From the NCBI RefSeq assembly GCF_021432765.1, contig NZ_CP058908.1:1690001-1754000 (forward strand): a stretch of DNA of 64,000 bases, given 5' to 3'. Shown here in pieces: positions 62,006-64,000 of the stretch (positions are counted from its first letter, which is position 1; each line of letters starts with the position of its first letter). Source of the DNA: Pseudomonas phenolilytica. GTDB lineage: Bacteria > Pseudomonadota > Gammaproteobacteria > Pseudomonadales > Pseudomonadaceae. The notes under the pieces are model-generated. The model made no database searches. It saw nothing but the letters and a program-made list of their open reading frames with translations, and had not been told where the DNA came from. A program made the position numbers and the translations under genes.

Positions 62006-62083
62006 GGTGCGCTCTCCGGTTGGGAATGAGCGCAGCCTAGGCGCGCTGCCTTACGCCAAGCTGAACCGCAGCGGCCGGTGGCG

Positions 62084-62099
62084 TTCAGTTTCGTTTCAG
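62084..62099 (+). promoter_or_regulatory. Direct TTCAG repeat (11-base period) between the divergent cytochrome units
   Basis: TTCAG occurs at 62084-62088 and 62095-62099, an 11-base period typical of OmpR-family sites, with an inverted copy (CTGAA) at about 62071. It lies before the b561 fusion gene. The regulator is unknown. Confidence 0.35.
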
Positions 62100-62144
62100 C
62101 TCGCGGGAATACAAAGACGGCATCCATCAAAGAGGATCGCCGTC

Positions 62145-63740
62145 GTGGCTGCTTTCAATCGTTTCCGTCTGTTCCACTGGCTGCTGGCCGGTTTCTTTCT
62201 TGGCGCCTACCTCAGCGGTGACGACGCCGAGACGCTGCATATCTGGCTGGGCTACGGCCTGGTCGCGCTGTTGGTGTGGCGCCTGCTGATCGTGCCGCTG
62301 CGCCTGCGCGGCTTCCCGCAGCTGCTGCCGCCGAAGGGCCAGCGGAGCAAGCCCGGCCTGTCGAGCCTCGGCAAGTGGCTGACGGTCGGCGCGCTGGGCA
62401 GTTTCGCCGTCGCCAGCCTGGTCGGCCTGGGCATGGTCGATAACGGCGATGTGCTGGCCGCGCTGCCGGGCGTGGGGCCGGATGTCTTCGGCGCTGCCAG
62501 CGACATCGATTTCATCGGCTGGATGGGCGATGCCGAGGAGGTGCACGAGTTCTTCGCCAACCTGGGGCTGTGGCTGATCGGCCTGCATGTCGGCTATGTG
62601 CTGCTGTTCCGCCGCAAGTCGGTATGGCCGATGCTGCGCGGCGTGCCCAAGGCGGGGCCGGCTTCGACTGCACCTTCGGCTTCGACGTCGACACCGGCAA
62701 CGACGTCGGTCGCGACCGCGTTCGCATCGGTGCCGGCGCCTGCCGCCGGGGAGTTCACCCGTCTGCGCATCGTCTCACGCCAGGCCGAAACCGCCGACAG
62801 CTGCTCGTTCACCCTGCAGGTGCCGGCCGCCCAGCGCGCACGCTTTGCCGCGCAGCCGGGGCAGTTCCTCACGCTGAAGGTGCCCGCTGCCGAGCCGGCG
62901 CTGCTGCGCTGCTACTCGCTGTCGCAGCGGCCGCAGGCGGATGGCGCGCTGCGCATCACCATCAAGCGGGTGCCCGGCGGCCGCGCGTCGAACTGGCTGC
63001 TGGACAACCTGCAGGCGGGCGATTGCATCGAGGCGCTGCCGCCGGCCGGCGTGTTCGTGCCGCGCAACCTGGATGACGATCTGCTGCTGCTCGGCGCCGG
63101 CAGCGGTATCACGCCGCTGATGGCGATCCTGCAGGCGGCGCTGGTCGAGGGCAGCGGGCAGGTACGGTTGTTCTATGCCAGCCGCGATGCCGCCTCGCTG
63201 ATCTTTGCCGAGGAGCTGGCCGAGTGGTCTGCGCGTTACCCCGAGCGCCTGCAGCTGCGCATCTGGCTCGATGCCGAGCAGGGTGTGCCGAGCGGCCCGG
63301 CGATTGCCACGAAGATTGCCGACTGGACGGTGGCCGACGCCTTCATCTGCGGGCCGCAGCCGTTCATGGATGCCGCCGGTGCCGCGCTGGGCGAGCGGGG
63401 TGTGGATGCGGCGCGTATCCATCTGGAACGCTTTGCCGCCGCAGCGCCGACGGCCGCACCGGGCGGGCGCCGCAGCCGCCTGCGGGTCGCGCTCGACGGT
63501 CGCCGTCACGAGCTGGACGTGCCGCGCGGCGAGGTGCTGCTGGAGGCCATGGAACAGGCTGGCCTGCAACCGCCGAGCGCGTGCCGCTCGGGTGTCTGCG
63601 CCGCCTGCAAGTGCCGGGTGGTGGAGGGCAGCGTGAGCATGCGCAGCAACCAGGTGCTGAGCGAAAGCGAGGTGCGTCAGGGCTGGGCGCTGGCCTGCCA
63701 AGCCGAACCGCGCAGCGCCGAACTGCAGGTCGAATACTGA
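62145..63740 (+). CDS. Cytochrome b561 - FAD/NAD(P)H reductase - 2Fe-2S ferredoxin fusion
   Basis: A 531-residue three-module electron-transfer protein. The N-terminal membrane part (1-170, four helices) is cytochrome b561-like with likely heme histidines (FHWLL, ETLHIWLG, ANLGLWLIGLHVG). After an Ala/Pro/Ser/Thr linker comes a ferredoxin-NADP reductase-type domain (about 205-430; RCYSLSQRP for FAD, LLGAGSGITPLMA and FICGPQPFMD for NAD(P)H). The C-terminal plant-type 2Fe-2S domain has CRSGVCAACKC and a final cysteine in LACQAE. The start is GTG with AGAGGAT upstream. It could pass NAD(P)H electrons across the membrane to DHC and SHP. Confidence 0.92.
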   Translation: MAAFNRFRLFHWLLAGFFLGAYLSGDDAETLHIWLGYGLVALLVWRLLIVPLRLRGFPQLLPPKGQRSKPGLSSLGKWLTVGALGSFAVASLVGLGMVDNGDVLAALPGVGPDVFGAASDIDFIGWMGDAEEVHEFFANLGLWLIGLHVGYVLLFRRKSVWPMLRGVPKAGPASTAPSASTSTPATTSVATAFASVPAPAAGEFTRLRIVSRQAETADSCSFTLQVPAAQRARFAAQPGQFLTLKVPAAEPALLRCYSLSQRPQADGALRITIKRVPGGRASNWLLDNLQAGDCIEALPPAGVFVPRNLDDDLLLLGAGSGITPLMAILQAALVEGSGQVRLFYASRDAASLIFAEELAEWSARYPERLQLRIWLDAEQGVPSGPAIATKIADWTVADAFICGPQPFMDAAGAALGERGVDAARIHLERFAAAAPTAAPGGRRSRLRVALDGRRHELDVPRGEVLLEAMEQAGLQPPSACRSGVCAACKCRVVEGSVSMRSNQVLSESEVRQGWALACQAEPRSAELQVEY

Positions 63741-63851
63741 CGTGTGGGTAAGGCCGTTGGCCGTTTTCCAGCCTGCGCATCGGGTGATCGACGGGGTGTA
63801 GGGCGGATAACGGCGCAGCCTTATCCGCCGTGTCGCGGCGCTGGGTGTGGC

Positions 63852-64000
63852 TCAGCGGCGGACCAGCAGCACCCCGGACTCCATGTGGTGGGTGTAGGGG
63901 AACTGGTCGAACAGCGCGCAGCGTTCGATGCGGTGGGTGTCGGCCAGCTGGGCGATGTTCTGCGCCAGGGTTTCCGGGTTGCAGGAGATGTAGAGGATGC
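63852..64000 (-). CDS. trmA: tRNA (uracil-5-)-methyltransferase TrmA, C-terminal fragment
   Basis: Only the last 48 residues are in the window; the 5' part lies beyond the right edge. The fragment contains YISCNPETL, whose cysteine is part of the catalytic region of RNA m5U methyltransferases, and ends [16 protein letters not shown], almost identical to the end of E. coli TrmA. The enzyme makes ribothymidine at position 54 of tRNA. It is preceded on its 3' side by 111 bases with no gene. Confidence 0.95.
   Translation of the reverse strand, partial: ILYISCNPETLAQNIAQLADTHRIERCALFDQFPYTHHMESGVLLVRR

Overview
The window is high-GC, densely coded bacterial chromosome from a member of the Pseudomonadaceae. 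Gene content and order match the Pseudomonas chromosome: a histidine-rich protein with an ABC exporter, thioredoxin, nrdR-ribD-ribE-ribB-ribH-nusB-thiL-pgpA, ribA, a BtuF-like protein and BtuB, and later ColRS with its usual neighbours. A P. stutzeri (Stutzerimonas)-type lineage is my guess. I saw no tRNA, rRNA, insertion sequence, prophage or CRISPR array.

Region 1 (1-6.2 kb): a metal-associated ABC operon (partial permease, ATPase, histidine-rich DUF2796 protein), a thioredoxin-TPR co-chaperone, a YedE/YedF sulfur or selenium pair, ThpR, a methyltransferase and a YbaY lipoprotein. Region 2 (6.2-15.2 kb): nrdR-ribD, an FMN riboswitch with an unusual leader (hairpin plus 16-codon ORF), ribE-ribB-ribH-nusB-thiL-pgpA, a retropepsin-like protease, ribA, a small membrane protein and a BtuF-like protein. 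Region 3 (15.2-23.3 kb): btuB behind a cobalamin riboswitch, a DEAD-box helicase, an alcohol dehydrogenase, a frameshifted GHKL ATPase and a BaiN-type flavoprotein. Region 4 (23.4-33.8 kb): ferritin, an HBM-type chemoreceptor, the copA-cueR copper operon with its operator, a TtgR/AcrR-like repressor divergent from a Bcr/CflA efflux pump, a purine deaminase, a gene-free stretch with two perfect DnaA boxes, YigZ and a cysteine-rich copper-storage-type protein. Region 5 (33.8-41.0 kb): a CHASE-GGDEF cyclase, a small secreted protein, a NYN-LOTUS protein, a cold-shock/DUF1294 fusion, YjdM, a thioesterase, a cytochrome c4-like protein and cytosine deaminase.

Region 6 (41.1-48.4 kb) is the most interesting. 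A probable single transcript on the minus strand encodes a thermostable-hemolysin-family protein, an AMP-forming acyl ligase whose usual catalytic lysine is arginine, a heme-oxygenase-like diiron oxidase, an SDR, a periplasmic TPR-like protein, an OmpR-family regulator with its kinase, and a phytanoyl-CoA-dioxygenase-like protein. A PmrA/QseB-type direct repeat lies just upstream of the first gene. This looks like a self-regulated, uncharacterised small-molecule or lipid pathway.

Region 7 (48.4-58.9 kb) is a ColRS envelope cluster: ColR and ColS flanked by two LTA-synthase-like transferases, a PAP2 phosphatase, a methyltransferase, an InaA-type kinase, DgkA and an SdiA-regulated-type protein, with ColR-box sequences in front of three transcription units. 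Region 8 (59-64 kb) has an ECF sigma/anti-sigma/metal-sensor operon with a recognisable autoregulatory promoter, then the SHP-DHC cytochromes divergent from a cytochrome b561-reductase-ferredoxin fusion, and the 3' end of trmA.
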